Below are positions 9,893-21,525 of a DNA stretch of 64,000 nt, one piece after another. The stretch lies in the NCBI RefSeq assembly GCF_006171285.1, contig NZ_CP040889.1, positions 992,001-1,056,000 on the forward strand. The letters are read 5' to 3'. The notes beneath the pieces are model-generated. The model did not search any database and was not told the origin of the DNA. It saw nothing but the letters and a program-made list of their open reading frames with translations. Source of the stretch: Leclercia adecarboxylata (GTDB taxonomy: Bacteria > Pseudomonadota > Gammaproteobacteria > Enterobacterales > Enterobacteriaceae). Each line of letters opens with the position of its first letter. Position 1 is the stretch's first letter. A program made the position numbers and the translations under genes.

Positions 9893-11125
9893 GTGACAGT
9901 GATTCGTCCCGCCACGCAACTCTGGCCGCCCGTTCTGCTGGGCAGCCAGTTTGTTTTCAACATTGGTTTTTATGCCGTCGTCCCCTTTCTGGCGATCTTT
10001 TTGCGCGACGATATGCTGCTCTCCGGGGGGCTTATCGGCCTGGTGCTCGGGCTGCGCACCTTCTCGCAGCAGGGGATGTTTATCGTCGGCGGTGCCCTCT
10101 CCGACCGCTACGGCGCGCGCGTCATTATTCTGTGCGGCTGCGTCGTGCGGGTGGTGGGCTATCTGCTGCTGGCCTTTGGCTACAGTCTGCCGGTGATTAT
10201 CGCCGGGGCGTGCCTCACCGGGATCGGCGGCGCGCTCTTCTCCCCCTCCATCGAAGCGTTACTGGCAAAAGCCGGAACCCGCAGCGAGGCGCAGGGCAAA
10301 CGCAGCCGCGCCGAGTGGTTCGCCCTGTTTGCGGTGTGCGGCGAGCTGGGGGCGGTGCTTGGCCCGGTCGCGGGCGCGCTGCTCACCGGTCTCGGTTTTC
10401 GCCAGGTGGCGCTGGCGGGTGCCGCGGTCTTTGTGGTGGCGCTGATTGTGCTGTTCTTCTGTCTGCCTGCGGGGACACACAAAAATCAGGCGCTGCACAT
10501 CACGCCATGGTGGACCACCTTTCGCCAGCCGCGGTTCGTGGCCTTTATCATCGCCTGGAGCAGCTGGCTGTTAAGCTATAACCAGCTCTATCTGGCGCTG
10601 CCGGTGGAGATCCAGCGCGCAGGGGGCAGCGAGAAAGATCTCGGCCCGCTGTTTATGCTGGCGTCCGGGCTGGTGATCCTCTTTCAACTGCCGCTGGCAC
10701 GCTTTGCCCGGCGGGTAGGCGCGGTGCGCATCCTGCCGGTGGGATTTTTGCTTATAGCAAGCGCGTTTCTGAGCGTCGCGCTGTTTGCGTCCTCAGAACC
10801 AGCAACCGGGTTGCTGCGTCTGCTGCCTGCCGCCTGCTTTGTCACGCTGCTCACCACCGGGCAGATGCTGCTGGTACCTGCGGGGAAAGACGTGGTGCCA
10901 TGGTTTGCCAGCGAGTCGACCTTAGGCGCGCACTATGACGCACTGGCCACCGCAGGCGGCTGTGCGGTACTGGCGGGGAATTTACTGCTTGGCGATCTGC
11001 TTGACCAGGCGCTGACCCCGTCCGTCGGGGCGATCGTTCCGTGGCTGGTGCTGGCGGTGTTCCCGCTGTGCAGCGCCATCGCCATGGTGATTATTTGCCG
11101 TCCGATGCGCAGACCAGGAGCCTGA
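9893..11125 (+). CDS. Major facilitator superfamily transporter, MdtH-like
   Basis: 410 residues with 12 predicted membrane segments and the MFS motif-A loop GGALSDRYGARVIIL between segments 2 and 3. General shape and length are like MdtH-type drug:H+ antiporters. GTG start with a GAGG site 6 bases before it, 13 bases after the ATPase stop, so it is the last gene of the Fur-box operon. MFS proteins in iron operons usually export siderophores or move siderophores across the inner membrane; either is possible here and the direction is unknown. It ends 4 bases from the stop of the opposing ygbA. Confidence 0.8.
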   Translation: MTVIRPATQLWPPVLLGSQFVFNIGFYAVVPFLAIFLRDDMLLSGGLIGLVLGLRTFSQQGMFIVGGALSDRYGARVIILCGCVVRVVGYLLLAFGYSLPVIIAGACLTGIGGALFSPSIEALLAKAGTRSEAQGKRSRAEWFALFAVCGELGAVLGPVAGALLTGLGFRQVALAGAAVFVVALIVLFFCLPAGTHKNQALHITPWWTTFRQPRFVAFIIAWSSWLLSYNQLYLALPVEIQRAGGSEKDLGPLFMLASGLVILFQLPLARFARRVGAVRILPVGFLLIASAFLSVALFASSEPATGLLRLLPAACFVTLLTTGQMLLVPAGKDVVPWFASESTLGAHYDALATAGGCAVLAGNLLLGDLLDQALTPSVGAIVPWLVLAVFPLCSAIAMVIICRPMRRPGA

Positions 11126-11129
11126 GGGA

Positions 11130-11474
11130 TTATTTTTTTGGGCGGTACTTTTCCGGAAGCTCAGGCACCGGGCGGCGATCGTCGATCAGATGGCGCACGG
11201 TTAAAATCGGGTGACGCCACAGCATGCGCGGCCCCGCCCAGCGCATCACCTGTTTCATCTCTTCACGTTTAGCCGGCTGATAGCAGTGGACCGGGCACTG
11301 CTTGCAGGCCGGTTTCTCTTCGCCAAAGACGCATTTATCCAGCCGCTTGTCGGCGTACTCGTTCAGCGCCGCGTAGTGTCCCGCCTCTTTCGACGCCTGC
11401 GGGCACTGCTTTTCATACAGCGCGATCATCTTACGGATGGTCTCTTTCTCGCGTGCGATGCGTTTTCCTGACAT
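11130..11474 (-). CDS. ygbA: YgbA family protein (nitrous-oxide-stimulated promoter family)
   Basis: 114 residues. Five Cys are visible (24, 48, 57, 60, 64), the last four as CX8CX2CX3C in CVFGEEKPACKQCPVHCYQ, which could bind metal or an Fe-S cluster. The E. coli homologue lies between fhlA and mutS and is one of the most strongly NsrR-controlled, NO-induced genes; its molecular role is not established. The start MSGKRIAREK has an AGG site 5 bases upstream; 15 extra in-frame residues upstream run through the operator region. The gene retains its place beside mutS although fhlA is gone. Confidence 0.88.
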   Translation of the reverse strand: MSGKRIAREKETIRKMIALYEKQCPQASKEAGHYAALNEYADKRLDKCVFGEEKPACKQCPVHCYQPAKREEMKQVMRWAGPRMLWRHPILTVRHLIDDRRPVPELPEKYRPKK

Positions 11475-11492
11475 AGCCTGATACCTGATTAT

Positions 11493-11515
11493 AAGTTGTA
11501 TCAATAATACGCCTT
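11493..11515 (-). promoter_or_regulatory. Candidate NsrR operator upstream of ygbA
   Basis: An imperfect 11-1-11 inverted repeat, AAGTTGTATCA...TAATACGCCTT on the plus strand, aligns with the NsrR consensus AAGATGCATTT and its mirror at about 7 of 11 positions in each half. It lies 19 bases before the ygbA start codon. Assignment relies on the known NsrR control of E. coli ygbA. Confidence 0.55.
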
Positions 11516-11662
11516 TCAAATCCGATGTTCAGCCCGATTTCATCTTTTACATTCCATTTCCTGAAGACGCCTCGCAGTTATGCATTTGTCGCCAGCGTGT
11601 TTTACTGGCATTTTATACAGGTGTTTTATCACCGGATCCTTGCCTGAGAAAAAGGAGTTTTT

Positions 11663-11893
11663 ATGTCAGATATCTGTATTTCCAGACCCCACCGTCAGCT
11701 CACCGTGGGCTATTTCAGAAAGCGTCACGAAGATCGCAAGACCAAGATCCCGACGCGCTACAGCGTACACGCCGCGCTGAGCTTAAAGGGCGACTGGCTG
11801 GAGGAGGCTGGTTTTAAAACCCACTCCCGGGTACGGGTGCAGGTGGAACAGGGGAAATTAGTGATTGAACTGGTTGCGGAAGAGGCCTCGTAA
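11663..11893 (+). CDS. Short SymE-like protein (SymE_toxin / SpoVT-AbrB-like fold)
   Basis: 76 residues with a strong AAGGAG site 8 bases before the ATG. Two stretches match the E. coli SymE core: RQLTVGYFRKRH and LSLKGDWLEEAGFKTHSRVRV, followed by a short beta strand and stop. E. coli SymE is an SOS-induced, nucleic-acid-condensing protein of about 113 residues held in check by the antisense RNA SymR; this version lacks the C-terminal extension. I see no LexA box immediately upstream and cannot confirm an antisense RNA. It sits alone between ygbA and mutS, a region that varies between enterics. Confidence 0.75.
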   Translation: MSDICISRPHRQLTVGYFRKRHEDRKTKIPTRYSVHAALSLKGDWLEEAGFKTHSRVRVQVEQGKLVIELVAEEAS

Positions 11894-12006
11894 AGTCGCG
11901 ACATTTTGCTGCGCCGGGTCTTTTTTTCATGCGACAATAGCGCCATTACACGACCCTGACGTCGCCTGAAACGCACTATTTTCAAAGAAATGGACATCAT
12001 CATTCC

Positions 12007-14568
12007 ATGACCACTACTGATAATTTTGACGCCCATACCCCGATGATGCAGCAATACCTGAAGCTGAAAGCTCAGCATCCGGAGATCCTGCTTTTTTACC
12101 GGATGGGCGACTTTTACGAACTGTTTTATGACGATGCGAAACGCGCCTCGCAGCTGCTCGACATCTCCCTGACCAAACGCGGAGCCTCGGCAGGTGAACC
12201 TATCCCGATGGCCGGTATTCCGCACCATGCGGTAGAGAACTACCTGGCGAAGCTGGTGAATCAGGGGGAGTCGGTCGCCATCTGTGAACAGATTGGCGAT
12301 CCGGCCACCTCGAAAGGCCCGGTCGAGCGCAAGGTGGTGCGCATCGTCACCCCTGGCACCATCAGCGATGAAGCGCTGTTGCAGGAGCGCCAGGATAATC
12401 TGCTCGCCGCCATCTGGCAGGACAGCAAAGGCTTCGGCTATGCCACGCTGGATATCAGCTCCGGGCGCTTTCGCCTGAGTGAACCGGCCGACCGCGAAAC
12501 CATGGCCGCCGAGCTGCAGCGCACCAATCCTGCGGAACTGCTGTATGCCGAAGATTTCGCCGAGATGGCGCTGCTGGAAGGCCGTCGCGGCCTGCGCCGC
12601 CGTCCGCTGTGGGAGTTCGAAATCGATACCGCGCGCCAGCAGCTCAACCTGCAGTTTGGCACTCGCGATCTGACCGGCTTTGGCGTTGAAAACGCGCCGC
12701 GCGGCCTATGCGCCGCGGGCTGTCTGCTGCAGTACGTCAAAGATACCCAGCGCACCGCCCTGCCGCATATCCGCTCCATTACCATCGAGCGCCAGCAGGA
12801 CAGCATCATTATGGATGCCGCCACCCGCCGCAATCTGGAGATCACCCAGAACCTCTCCGGCGGCGTGGAAAACACGCTGGCCTCGGTGCTCGACAGCACC
12901 GTCACCCCGATGGGCAGCCGCATGCTCAAACGCTGGCTGCATATGCCGGTGCGCGATACCGCCACGCTGACCGGACGCCAGCAGACCATTGGCGCACTGC
13001 AGGATCGCTACAGCGAGCTGCAGCCGGTGCTGCGTCAGGTCGGCGATCTGGAGCGTATTCTGGCGCGACTGGCGCTGCGTACCGCTCGCCCACGCGATTT
13101 AGCCCGCATGCGTCATGCCTTCCAGCAGTTGCCTGAACTGCGCAGCCAGCTGGCGGAGATCGACTGCGCCCCGGTGCAGAAACTGCGCGACACCATGGGT
13201 GAATTTAGCGAACTGCGCGAGCTGCTGGAAAAGGCCATCATCGATGCCCCACCGGTACTGGTACGCGACGGCGGCGTTATTGCCCCAGGTTACAATGAAG
13301 AGCTGGATGAGTGGCGCGCGCTGGCCGATGGCGCGACGGATTATCTGGATAAACTGGAGATCCGCGAGCGCGAGCGGCTCGGGCTGGACACCCTGAAAGT
13401 GGGTTACAACGCGGTCCACGGCTACTTCATTCAGATCAGCCGCGGGCAGAGCCATCTGGCGCCTATCCACTACGTGCGCCGCCAGACGCTGAAAAACGCC
13501 GAGCGCTACATTATTCCTGAGCTGAAAGAGTACGAAGACAAGGTGCTCACCTCCAAGGGTAAAGCCCTGGCGCTGGAAAAGCAGCTGTATGACGCCCTGT
13601 TCGATATGCTGATGCCGCACCTTGCGGATTTACAGCAGAGCGCCGCTGCGCTGGCGGAGCTGGACGTGCTGGTCAACCTGGCAGAGCGCGCCGAGACGCT
13701 GAACTACTGCTGCCCGACCTTTACCGATAAGCCGGGCGTACGCATTACCGAGGGGCGACATCCGGTGGTGGAGCAGGTGCTGAACGAACCGTTTATCGCC
13801 AACCCGCTGAACCTGTCGCCGCAGCGCCGGATGCTGATCATTACCGGGCCGAACATGGGCGGTAAAAGTACCTATATGCGCCAGACCGCGCTGATAGCCC
13901 TGCTGGCCTACATCGGCAGCTACGTTCCGGCGCAAAAGGTGGAGATTGGCCCGGTGGATCGCATCTTTACCCGCGTAGGCGCAGCGGACGATCTGGCGAG
14001 CGGTCGTTCCACCTTTATGGTGGAGATGACCGAAACCGCCAACATTCTGCACAACGCCACGGAATACAGCCTGGTGCTGATGGATGAGATTGGCCGCGGA
14101 ACCTCTACCTATGACGGGCTCTCGCTGGCATGGGCCTGTGCCGAAAGCCTGGCCAATAAGATTAAGGCGCTGACCCTGTTTGCCACCCACTACTTCGAGC
14201 TGACGCAGCTGCCGGAGAAAATGGAGGGCGTGGCGAACGTTCATCTGGATGCGCTGGAGCACGGCGATACCATCGCCTTTATGCACACCGTGCAGGATGG
14301 CGCGGCGAGCAAAAGTTACGGCCTGGCCGTGGCGGCGCTGGCAGGCGTGCCGAAAGAGGTGATCAAGCGTGCGCGCCAGAAACTGCGCGAGCTGGAGAGC
14401 CTGGCACCAAACGCGGCGGCCACCCAGGTGGACGGCACCCAGATGTCGCTGCTGGTGCCTGCGGAAGAGACCTCCCCGGCCCTGGAAGCGCTGGAGAACC
14501 TCGACCCGGATTCCCTGTCGCCGCGTCAGGCGCTGGAGTGGATCTACCGGTTGAAGAATTTAGTGTAG
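12007..14568 (+). CDS. mutS: DNA mismatch repair protein MutS
   Basis: 853 residues, same length as E. coli MutS. The mismatch-wedging Phe36-Tyr-Glu38 is present in MGDFYELF. The ATPase domain has Walker [10 protein letters not shown] (614-622), Walker [17 protein letters not shown] and the helix-turn-helix dimer interface after it. It binds mispairs as a dimer and recruits MutL. The last residues ([11 protein letters not shown]) match the tetramerisation tail. A BIME of two REP units follows the stop. Confidence 0.98.
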   Translation: MTTTDNFDAHTPMMQQYLKLKAQHPEILLFYRMGDFYELFYDDAKRASQLLDISLTKRGASAGEPIPMAGIPHHAVENYLAKLVNQGESVAICEQIGDPATSKGPVERKVVRIVTPGTISDEALLQERQDNLLAAIWQDSKGFGYATLDISSGRFRLSEPADRETMAAELQRTNPAELLYAEDFAEMALLEGRRGLRRRPLWEFEIDTARQQLNLQFGTRDLTGFGVENAPRGLCAAGCLLQYVKDTQRTALPHIRSITIERQQDSIIMDAATRRNLEITQNLSGGVENTLASVLDSTVTPMGSRMLKRWLHMPVRDTATLTGRQQTIGALQDRYSELQPVLRQVGDLERILARLALRTARPRDLARMRHAFQQLPELRSQLAEIDCAPVQKLRDTMGEFSELRELLEKAIIDAPPVLVRDGGVIAPGYNEELDEWRALADGATDYLDKLEIRERERLGLDTLKVGYNAVHGYFIQISRGQSHLAPIHYVRRQTLKNAERYIIPELKEYEDKVLTSKGKALALEKQLYDALFDMLMPHLADLQQSAAALAELDVLVNLAERAETLNYCCPTFTDKPGVRITEGRHPVVEQVLNEPFIANPLNLSPQRRMLIITGPNMGGKSTYMRQTALIALLAYIGSYVPAQKVEIGPVDRIFTRVGAADDLASGRSTFMVEMTETANILHNATEYSLVLMDEIGRGTSTYDGLSLAWACAESLANKIKALTLFATHYFELTQLPEKMEGVANVHLDALEHGDTIAFMHTVQDGAASKSYGLAVAALAGVPKEVIKRARQKLRELESLAPNAAATQVDGTQMSLLVPAEETSPALEALENLDPDSLSPRQALEWIYRLKNLV

Positions 14569-14585
14569 ATCTCCGCGGTCTGTAT

Positions 14586-14664
14586 CGCCCGGCGGCGCTG
14601 CGCTTGCCGGGCCTACGAGACTTGTGTAGGCCGGGTAAGGCGCAGCCGCCACCCGGCTTTTTTA
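14586..14664. repeat. BIME: two REP units in opposite orientation
   Basis: The first unit is GCCCGGCGGCGCTGCGCTTG CCGGGCCTAC (14587-14616); the second is TGTAGGCCGGGTAAGGCGCA followed by GCCGCCACCCGGC and six T (14625-14664). It lies between mutS and the small NTF2-like gene; the second palindrome plus T run may also end transcription. Confidence 0.88.
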
Positions 14665-14703
14665 TCAGGCATTTAGTCCACAAATGATGTTTAAGGAGAA
14701 AGA

Positions 14704-15081
14704 GTGACCTGCTACGAAAACGAAATTATCGATGCTCACATCGCGTTAGAAAACTGGTTAGGCCAGGGAGAAGGCGATCTCGATGCCCTGCTCGCCCGTT
14801 TTCGCGAGGGCTTCCTGATGATCGCCCCCAGCGGCGCGCACCTGGATTACCCCGCGCTGGCGCGTTTCCTTGAAGACCAGCGCGGCAGCCGTCCGGGGCT
14901 GAAAATTGCGATTGATGAATTAACGACATTACAGACCTGGGACAACGGCGCGGTGCTTCACTACCGTGAAACGCAGACCCGCCCGGATCAGCCGGTAAAC
15001 GTGCGCTGGTCCAGCGCCGTTCTGAATCAGGAAGGCGATGCCATTACGTGGCGTCTGCTGCACGAAACCGCGCAGCCGTGA
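14704..15081 (+). CDS. Small NTF2/DUF4440-like protein of unknown function
   Basis: 125 residues from a GTG start with AAGGAG 5 bases upstream. The order of elements, an N-terminal helix (IIDAHIALENWLGQGEGDLDALLARF), a strand (FLMIAPSGAHLDYPALARFL) and later strands (NGAVLHYRETQTRPDQPVNVRWSSAVL...WRLLHETAQP), fits the cone-shaped NTF2/SnoaL fold that binds small molecules. No catalytic residues can be named. It fills the mutS-rpoS interval, which is known to be highly variable between enteric lineages, and it faces rpoS across a shared terminator. Confidence 0.75.
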   Translation: MTCYENEIIDAHIALENWLGQGEGDLDALLARFREGFLMIAPSGAHLDYPALARFLEDQRGSRPGLKIAIDELTTLQTWDNGAVLHYRETQTRPDQPVNVRWSSAVLNQEGDAITWRLLHETAQP

Positions 15082-15089
15082 CACAAAAG

Positions 15090-15120
15090 AAAAAGGCCCG
15101 TCTCTCGACGGGCCTTTTTT
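15090..15120. terminator. Bidirectional terminator between the NTF2-like gene and rpoS
   Basis: AAGGCCCGT / ACGGGCCTT stem with loop CTCTCG, flanked by A and T runs on both sides, so it can stop transcripts from either strand. Confidence 0.88.
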
Positions 15121-15133
15121 GACGAAAAGGTGC

Positions 15134-16126
15134 TTACTCGCGGAACAGCGCTTCGATATTCAGACCTTGCCCCTGCAGGATTTCACGCAGGCGACGCAGA
15201 CCTTCAACCTGAATCTGACGAACACGTTCACGGGTCAGGCCGATTTCACGACCGACATCTTCCAGTGTCGCAGCTTCATACCCCAGCAGACCGAAACGAC
15301 GTGCCAGCACTTCACGCTGTTTGGCGTTCAGTTCGAACAGCCATTTGACGATGCTCTGTTTCATATCATCGTCCTGCGTGGTGTCTTCCGGACCGTTGTC
15401 TTTTTCATCGGCCAGGATGTCCAGCAGCGCTTTCTCGGAATCGCCACCCAGCGGGGTGTCGACGGAGGTAATACGCTCGTTGAGACGCAGCATACGGCTG
15501 ACATCATCAACAGGTTTATCAAGCTGTTCGGCAATCTCTTCCGCGCTTGGCTCGTGGTCCAGCTTATGGGACAACTCGCGTGCGGTACGCAGATAGACGT
15601 TCAACTCTTTAACAATGTGAATAGGCAGTCGGATCGTACGGGTCTGGTTCATGATTGCCCGTTCGATGGTCTGTCGGATCCACCAGGTCGCATAAGTTGA
15701 GAAACGGAACCCACGCTCTGGGTCAAATTTCTCTACTGCGCGGATCAGCCCAAGGTTGCCCTCTTCAATCAGATCCAGCAGAGCCAGACCACGATTGCTG
15801 TAACGACGGGCAATCTTAACCACCAGACGCAGGTTACTTTCAATCATGCGACGACGTGAAGCCACATCACCACGTAATGCCCGGCGCGCGAAGTAAACTT
15901 CTTCTTCGGCTGTTAACAGTGGGGAATAACCAATCTCCCCAAGGTAAAGCTGAGTCGCATCCAGCACACGTTGTGTGGCGCCCTGCGATAACAGCTCTTC
16001 TTCAGCTAAATCGTTATCACTGGGTTCCTCTTCTACTAAGGCTTTTTCGTCAAAAGCCTCTGCTCCGTTCTCATCAAACTCCGCGTCTTCATTTAAATCA
16101 TGAACTTTCAGCGTATTCTGACTCAT
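15134..16126 (-). CDS. rpoS: RNA polymerase sigma factor RpoS (sigma-38)
   Basis: 330 residues, identical in length to E. coli RpoS. Core-binding and -10 recognition regions are clear ([34 protein letters not shown]), and region 4 has the -35 helix-turn-helix [20 protein letters not shown]. It directs stationary-phase and general stress transcription. The start [10 protein letters not shown] is the family start. As in E. coli the main promoter is expected inside nlpD, giving a long leader that small RNAs act on; only 60 bases separate nlpD and rpoS. Confidence 0.98.
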   Translation of the reverse strand: MSQNTLKVHDLNEDAEFDENGAEAFDEKALVEEEPSDNDLAEEELLSQGATQRVLDATQLYLGEIGYSPLLTAEEEVYFARRALRGDVASRRRMIESNLRLVVKIARRYSNRGLALLDLIEEGNLGLIRAVEKFDPERGFRFSTYATWWIRQTIERAIMNQTRTIRLPIHIVKELNVYLRTARELSHKLDHEPSAEEIAEQLDKPVDDVSRMLRLNERITSVDTPLGGDSEKALLDILADEKDNGPEDTTQDDDMKQSIVKWLFELNAKQREVLARRFGLLGYEAATLEDVGREIGLTRERVRQIQVEGLRRLREILQGQGLNIEALFRE

Positions 16127-16186
16127 AAAGGTGGCTCCTACCCGTGATCCCTGGGCGCAACATATCAAAAGATATGTCCCGCCAAA

Positions 16187-17314
16187 TTATCGCTGCGGCA
16201 AATACTGCAGCGGGTTTACGGATTTCCCCTTGTAACGAATTTCAAAATGCAAGCGTGTAGAACTGGTTCCGGTGCTACCCATAGTAGCTATTTTTTGCCC
16301 CGCCTTAACTTCTTGTTGTTCCCGGACCAGCATCGTATCGTTATGGGCGTAGGCACTCAGGTAATCATCGTTGTGTTTGATGATAATAAGATTACCGTAA
16401 CCGCGCAGAGCGTTACCGGCGTATACAACACGACCATCTGCGGTCGCGATAATAGCCTGTCCCTTACTCCCTGCGATATCGACCCCTTTATTTCCCCCCT
16501 CGGAGGAAGAAAAGTTCTCGATAACCTTGCCTTCAGTCGGCCAGCGCCACGACGAAATCGTTGAGCTGGACGTCACACTGCTGGCAACGGGTGCGGTAGA
16601 GCTAACCACAGGTGCCGTAACGGGCGCTGTGACAACGGTCGCAGTCCCCTTATTATTCGGCAACATCTTGTTAGCACTCTGTTCACCTGAATCCTCAGAA
16701 TACGTAATTGTCGGTTGCGACGCAACCACTGTGCTTGATTTTTGCACAGGCATCACACTGTTATTTTGCGCCGTTACGTCAGCCGCAGAAACGGTGTTGC
16801 CAGGCGTGAGCGGTTTACCCGTTGCGTTACCCACCTGCAGCGTCTGGCCAACTTCCAGGCCATACGGGGCCTGGACGTTATTTCGTTGAGCAAGGTCACG
16901 GAAATCGTTCCCGGTGATCCAGGCAATATAGAAGAGGGTATCGCCGCGTTTTACGGTGTACGTGCTACCGCCGGTATAGCTTCCTTTCGGAATGTTCCCA
17001 TACTTACGGTTATACACAATGCGGCCATTTTCGGTCTGAACAGGCTGATCCACTGGCTGAATCTGAGTTGGCTGGGTAACCGGTGTCTGAACAGGCTGGA
17101 TTTGCGGAGTTTGCTGTGCCGCCGGGGTACCCATCTTCGGTGGAGGGGTGATCAGCATGCCGCCGGATGGATTGCCCGTACTGGTACCATTGCTGCCGCC
17201 AACCGAACTGACAGGCGCAGGGGCATTATTCGATGTACAACCGGCCAGCCAGATGGAAACCAGTGACAATGCCGCAACACGGCTGATGGTGAATTTTGGG
17301 CTTCCCGCGCTCAT
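16187..17314 (-). CDS. nlpD: Lipoprotein NlpD, murein hydrolase activator
   Basis: 375 residues. A lipobox LAGC gives a lipidated Cys26. A LysM peptidoglycan-binding domain ([19 protein letters not shown], about residues 118-165) is followed by a Pro/Thr/Val-rich linker and a LytM (M23) domain. The M23 metal ligands are degenerate (GVDIA in place of HxxxD, RLHFE in place of HLHFE), as in NlpD, which does not cleave murein but activates amidase AmiC at the division septum. It lies between pcm and rpoS and its coding region should hold the rpoS promoter. Confidence 0.97.
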   Translation of the reverse strand: MSAGSPKFTISRVAALSLVSIWLAGCTSNNAPAPVSSVGGSNGTSTGNPSGGMLITPPPKMGTPAAQQTPQIQPVQTPVTQPTQIQPVDQPVQTENGRIVYNRKYGNIPKGSYTGGSTYTVKRGDTLFYIAWITGNDFRDLAQRNNVQAPYGLEVGQTLQVGNATGKPLTPGNTVSAADVTAQNNSVMPVQKSSTVVASQPTITYSEDSGEQSANKMLPNNKGTATVVTAPVTAPVVSSTAPVASSVTSSSTISSWRWPTEGKVIENFSSSEGGNKGVDIAGSKGQAIIATADGRVVYAGNALRGYGNLIIIKHNDDYLSAYAHNDTMLVREQQEVKAGQKIATMGSTGTSSTRLHFEIRYKGKSVNPLQYLPQR

Positions 17315-17429
17315 TTATCCCCCAGGATTATTTTTAGTTACCAGTGACTTAAAATTACCGTAGTGTCACAACGTTTTGCGCCACACCATACGCTGAATTT
17401 GCCTGAAAAACCCTGGAATAATCCGAGTC

Positions 17430-18791
<1,362 letters not shown>

Positions 18792-18811
<20 letters not shown>

Positions 18812-19841
18812 AGTCACCCGAAGTGTTGATAAGTTCCCTGACAACACTGGTGGCAAAGCTGCCAGCCGGCAGCCAGAAACGTAGCTCGACGGTTACGTCA
18901 TCCCACCAGTTCCAGCTCAACTGTTGCGGATAGAGCAGCATCGCCCGGCGTGCCGCTTCGACTTTTTCCCGCTCCAGCAGTGAGCATAACTCTGTTTCAT
19001 CGGCGATAGCAGCCTGCTCAAAACGCAGCGCATCACCCTGCGGACCCCAGTCGCCGGTACCCGGCAGGGCCGCAGTGATCAGCAGAGTTTTCGCATTGAC
19101 GCGCGCCTGCACATCGCTCATTTCTTCATCAGTGGCGACAAACCAGCTGCCGCGTCCCGCTAATTGTAGCGCATCGCCGACAACAACTTGATTCGTGTCT
19201 GTTTTTTTCAGCCGCTCGCTGACGATTTGATTAAACAACGCGCTGCGGGCTGCCGACAACCAAAAACTGCGTTTATTGCGATCCCGCACCGGGGCATTGC
19301 TTTGCGCCCAGCGCAGGGCGCCCTGCAGGTTACTGCCGCCAATGCCAAAACGCTGTGCGCCGAAATAGTTCGGCACGCCCTGCTCGTTGATTGCCGTCAG
19401 ACGCTGTTCAACCTCATCGCGGTTGCTCACCTCGCGCAGCACCAGGGTAAAGGCGTTGCCCTTAAGCGCTCCGAGACGCAATTTGCGCTTGTGACGGGCG
19501 TATTCCAGCACCTGACAGCCTTCAAGCTGGAACTGGCTTAAATCGGGCATCCCATTACCCGGAACCCGGGCGCAGAGCCACTGTTCCGTGACGGCGTGTT
19601 TGTCTTTCTGCCCGGCAAAGCTCACTTCACGGGCGTGAATTTTCAGAAACTTTGCCAGCGCCTCGGCGACAAAACGGGTGTTGCAGCCGTTTTTCAGGAT
19701 CCGCACCAGAATGTGCTCGCCCTCGCCGTCCGGCTCAAAGCCCAGATCTTCTACCACCACGAAATCTTCCGGATTGGCCTTCAGCAGGCCCGTGCCCTGC
19801 GGCTTACCGTGCAGGTACGTCAGGTTGTCGAAGTCGATCAT
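18792..19841 (-). CDS. truD: tRNA pseudouridine(13) synthase TruD
   Basis: 349 residues. Catalytic Asp80 lies in [14 protein letters not shown] and the family motif NYFGAQRFG is present. It converts U13 of tRNA-Glu to pseudouridine. It overlaps ispF by 4 bases at its start and surE by 20 at its end, in the tight ftsB-ispD-ispF-truD-surE-pcm run. Confidence 0.97.
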
Positions 19842-20317
19842 TTGGCCGCCTTCACCAGCAGCGCCACGGCTTCACAGGCAATGCCTTCACCGCGACCGGT
19901 AAAGCCGAGCTTCTCGGTAGTGGTCGCTTTGACGTTGACATCGTCCATATGGCAGCCGAGATCTTCGGCGATAAACACGCGCATCTGGGGGATGTGCGGC
20001 AGCATTTTCGGCGCCTGGGCAATAATGGTCACGTCCACGTTGCCGAGGGTGTAGCCTTTGGCCTGAATCCGGCGCCAGGCTTCGCGCAGCAGCTCGCGGC
20101 TGTCGGCGCCCTTAAAGGCCGGATCGGTGTCCGGGAACAGTTTGCCGATATCGCCCAGCGCCGCCGCACCGAGCAGCGCGTCGGTTAACGCGTGCAGGGC
20201 AACATCGCCATCAGAATGCGCCAGCAGTCCTTTTTCATAAGGGATGCGTACGCCGCCAATGATAATTGGGCCCTCGCCGCCAAAGGCGTGTACGTCAAAA
20301 CCATGTCCAATTCGCAT
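19838..20317 (-). CDS. ispF: 2-C-methyl-D-erythritol 2,4-cyclodiphosphate synthase
   Basis: 159 residues, usual length. The N-terminus [13 protein letters not shown] carries the zinc ligands Asp8 and His10, with the partner His in LAHSDGDV. It closes the cyclodiphosphate ring in the MEP isoprenoid pathway, downstream of IspD. Shares one base with the ispD stop. Confidence 0.98.
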   Translation of the reverse strand: MRIGHGFDVHAFGGEGPIIIGGVRIPYEKGLLAHSDGDVALHALTDALLGAAALGDIGKLFPDTDPAFKGADSRELLREAWRRIQAKGYTLGNVDVTIIAQAPKMLPHIPQMRVFIAEDLGCHMDDVNVKATTTEKLGFTGRGEGIACEAVALLVKAAK

Positions 20318-21027
20318 TATGCCTTCTCCTGATGGGTCGAACGGGTAAGATAAAATTCTGCCAGCTGTAAATCTTCGGGGCGCGTCACTTTTATATTATC
20401 TGCGCGCCCTTCAATCAGTTCCGGGTGAAAACCGCAGTACTCCAGCGCCGAAGCTTCGTCGGTGATAGTTGCGCCTTCGTTCAGCGCACGGGTTAAGCAG
20501 GCGTGCAGCAGCTCGCGAGGGAAAAATTGCGGCGTGAGCGCATGCCAGAGGTCAACGCGCTCCACGGTGTGCGCGATGGCCTGTAGCCCCGGCTCGCCGC
20601 GTTTCATGGTATCGCGAACCGGCGTCGCCAGAATGCCGCCCACGCGGCTGGTTTCGCTGATCGCCAGCAGCCGCGCCAGATCGTCCTGATGCAGACACGG
20701 ACGCGCCGCATCATGCACCAGCACCCACTGCGCGTCACCGGCGGCCTGTAATCCCGCCAGCACCGAATCGGCACGCTCTGCGCCGCCGTCAACCACGGTC
20801 ACCTGCGGGTGAGCTGCAAGCGGTAGCGCGGCAAAGCGGGCGTCGCCCGGGCTGATAGCGATAACGACCCTCGTCACGCGTGGGTTCGCCAGCAGCGCCG
20901 CCACGGTGTGCTCAAGGATCGTTTTATCACCAATTGAAAGGTATTGTTTAGGACATTCAGTCTGCATGCGCCGGCCAAACCCGGCGGCTGGCACAACGGC
21001 GCATACGTTCGAAAAAGTTACTGCCAT
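20317..21027 (-). CDS. ispD: 2-C-methyl-D-erythritol 4-phosphate cytidylyltransferase
   Basis: 236 residues. The nucleotidyltransferase signature [21 protein letters not shown] is at the N-terminus and [10 protein letters not shown] in the middle. It makes CDP-methylerythritol in the MEP pathway. The start MAVTFSNVC matches family length; 21 extra in-frame residues would run into the ftsB stop region. Confidence 0.97.
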   Translation of the reverse strand: MAVTFSNVCAVVPAAGFGRRMQTECPKQYLSIGDKTILEHTVAALLANPRVTRVVIAISPGDARFAALPLAAHPQVTVVDGGAERADSVLAGLQAAGDAQWVLVHDAARPCLHQDDLARLLAISETSRVGGILATPVRDTMKRGEPGLQAIAHTVERVDLWHALTPQFFPRELLHACLTRALNEGATITDEASALEYCGFHPELIEGRADNIKVTRPEDLQLAEFYLTRSTHQEKA

Positions 21028-21046
21028 GGCGTAATCCTGGGCCTGA

Positions 21047-21358
21047 TTATCGAGTGTTTTGTACTGAGCCCTGGTTGCGTTTAGACGCATCCGGCACCAG
21101 ACGATAGAAGGTTTCGCCCGGCTTAGTCATGCTGAGTTCGTTGCGCGCGCGCTCTTCAATGGCTTCCTGGCCGCCATTGAGATCGTCAATTTCCGCAAAC
21201 AGTTGATCGTTTCGCGCTTTAAGTTTGCCGTTTGTAGCCTGCTGCGCCGTCACGTCATCGCTGACGCGACTGTAATCGTGAAGGCCGTTCTTACCGAACC
21301 ACAGCGAATACTGAAGCCAGACCAGCAGAGCCAGCAACAGCAGCGTAAGTTTACCCAT
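21047..21358 (-). CDS. ftsB: Cell division protein FtsB
   Basis: 103 residues, the E. coli length. One membrane segment ([17 protein letters not shown], about residues 4-20) is followed by a heptad coiled coil (about 29-70) rich in Asn, Gln and Leu, then a periplasmic tail. It forms the FtsQLB complex that triggers septal peptidoglycan synthesis. Nineteen bases before ispD. Confidence 0.97.
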   Translation of the reverse strand: MGKLTLLLLALLVWLQYSLWFGKNGLHDYSRVSDDVTAQQATNGKLKARNDQLFAEIDDLNGGQEAIEERARNELSMTKPGETFYRLVPDASKRNQGSVQNTR

Positions 21359-21525
21359 CCTGCCCCCTGAAAAACGGCATCATCATCCCATAACTTTCCC
21401 CACGACTCTACATCGGGGCTACAGAGATGCCGCAACATTGCGGGCAAATGTACCACATTTTTTTTGCAGATTCGCGCAAGCCAACAATGTCACATAGTTG
21501 GTTACGGTTTGAATTATGGATGAAC

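Noticed and set aside
7083-11125. Transporter operon as a recent mobile island
   Set aside because: No integrase, IS, tRNA or direct repeats at the borders, and base composition and codon use look like the neighbours.
16127-16168. Upstream start for RpoS
   Set aside because: The 14 extra residues do not match the strongly conserved N-terminus [18 protein letters not shown].
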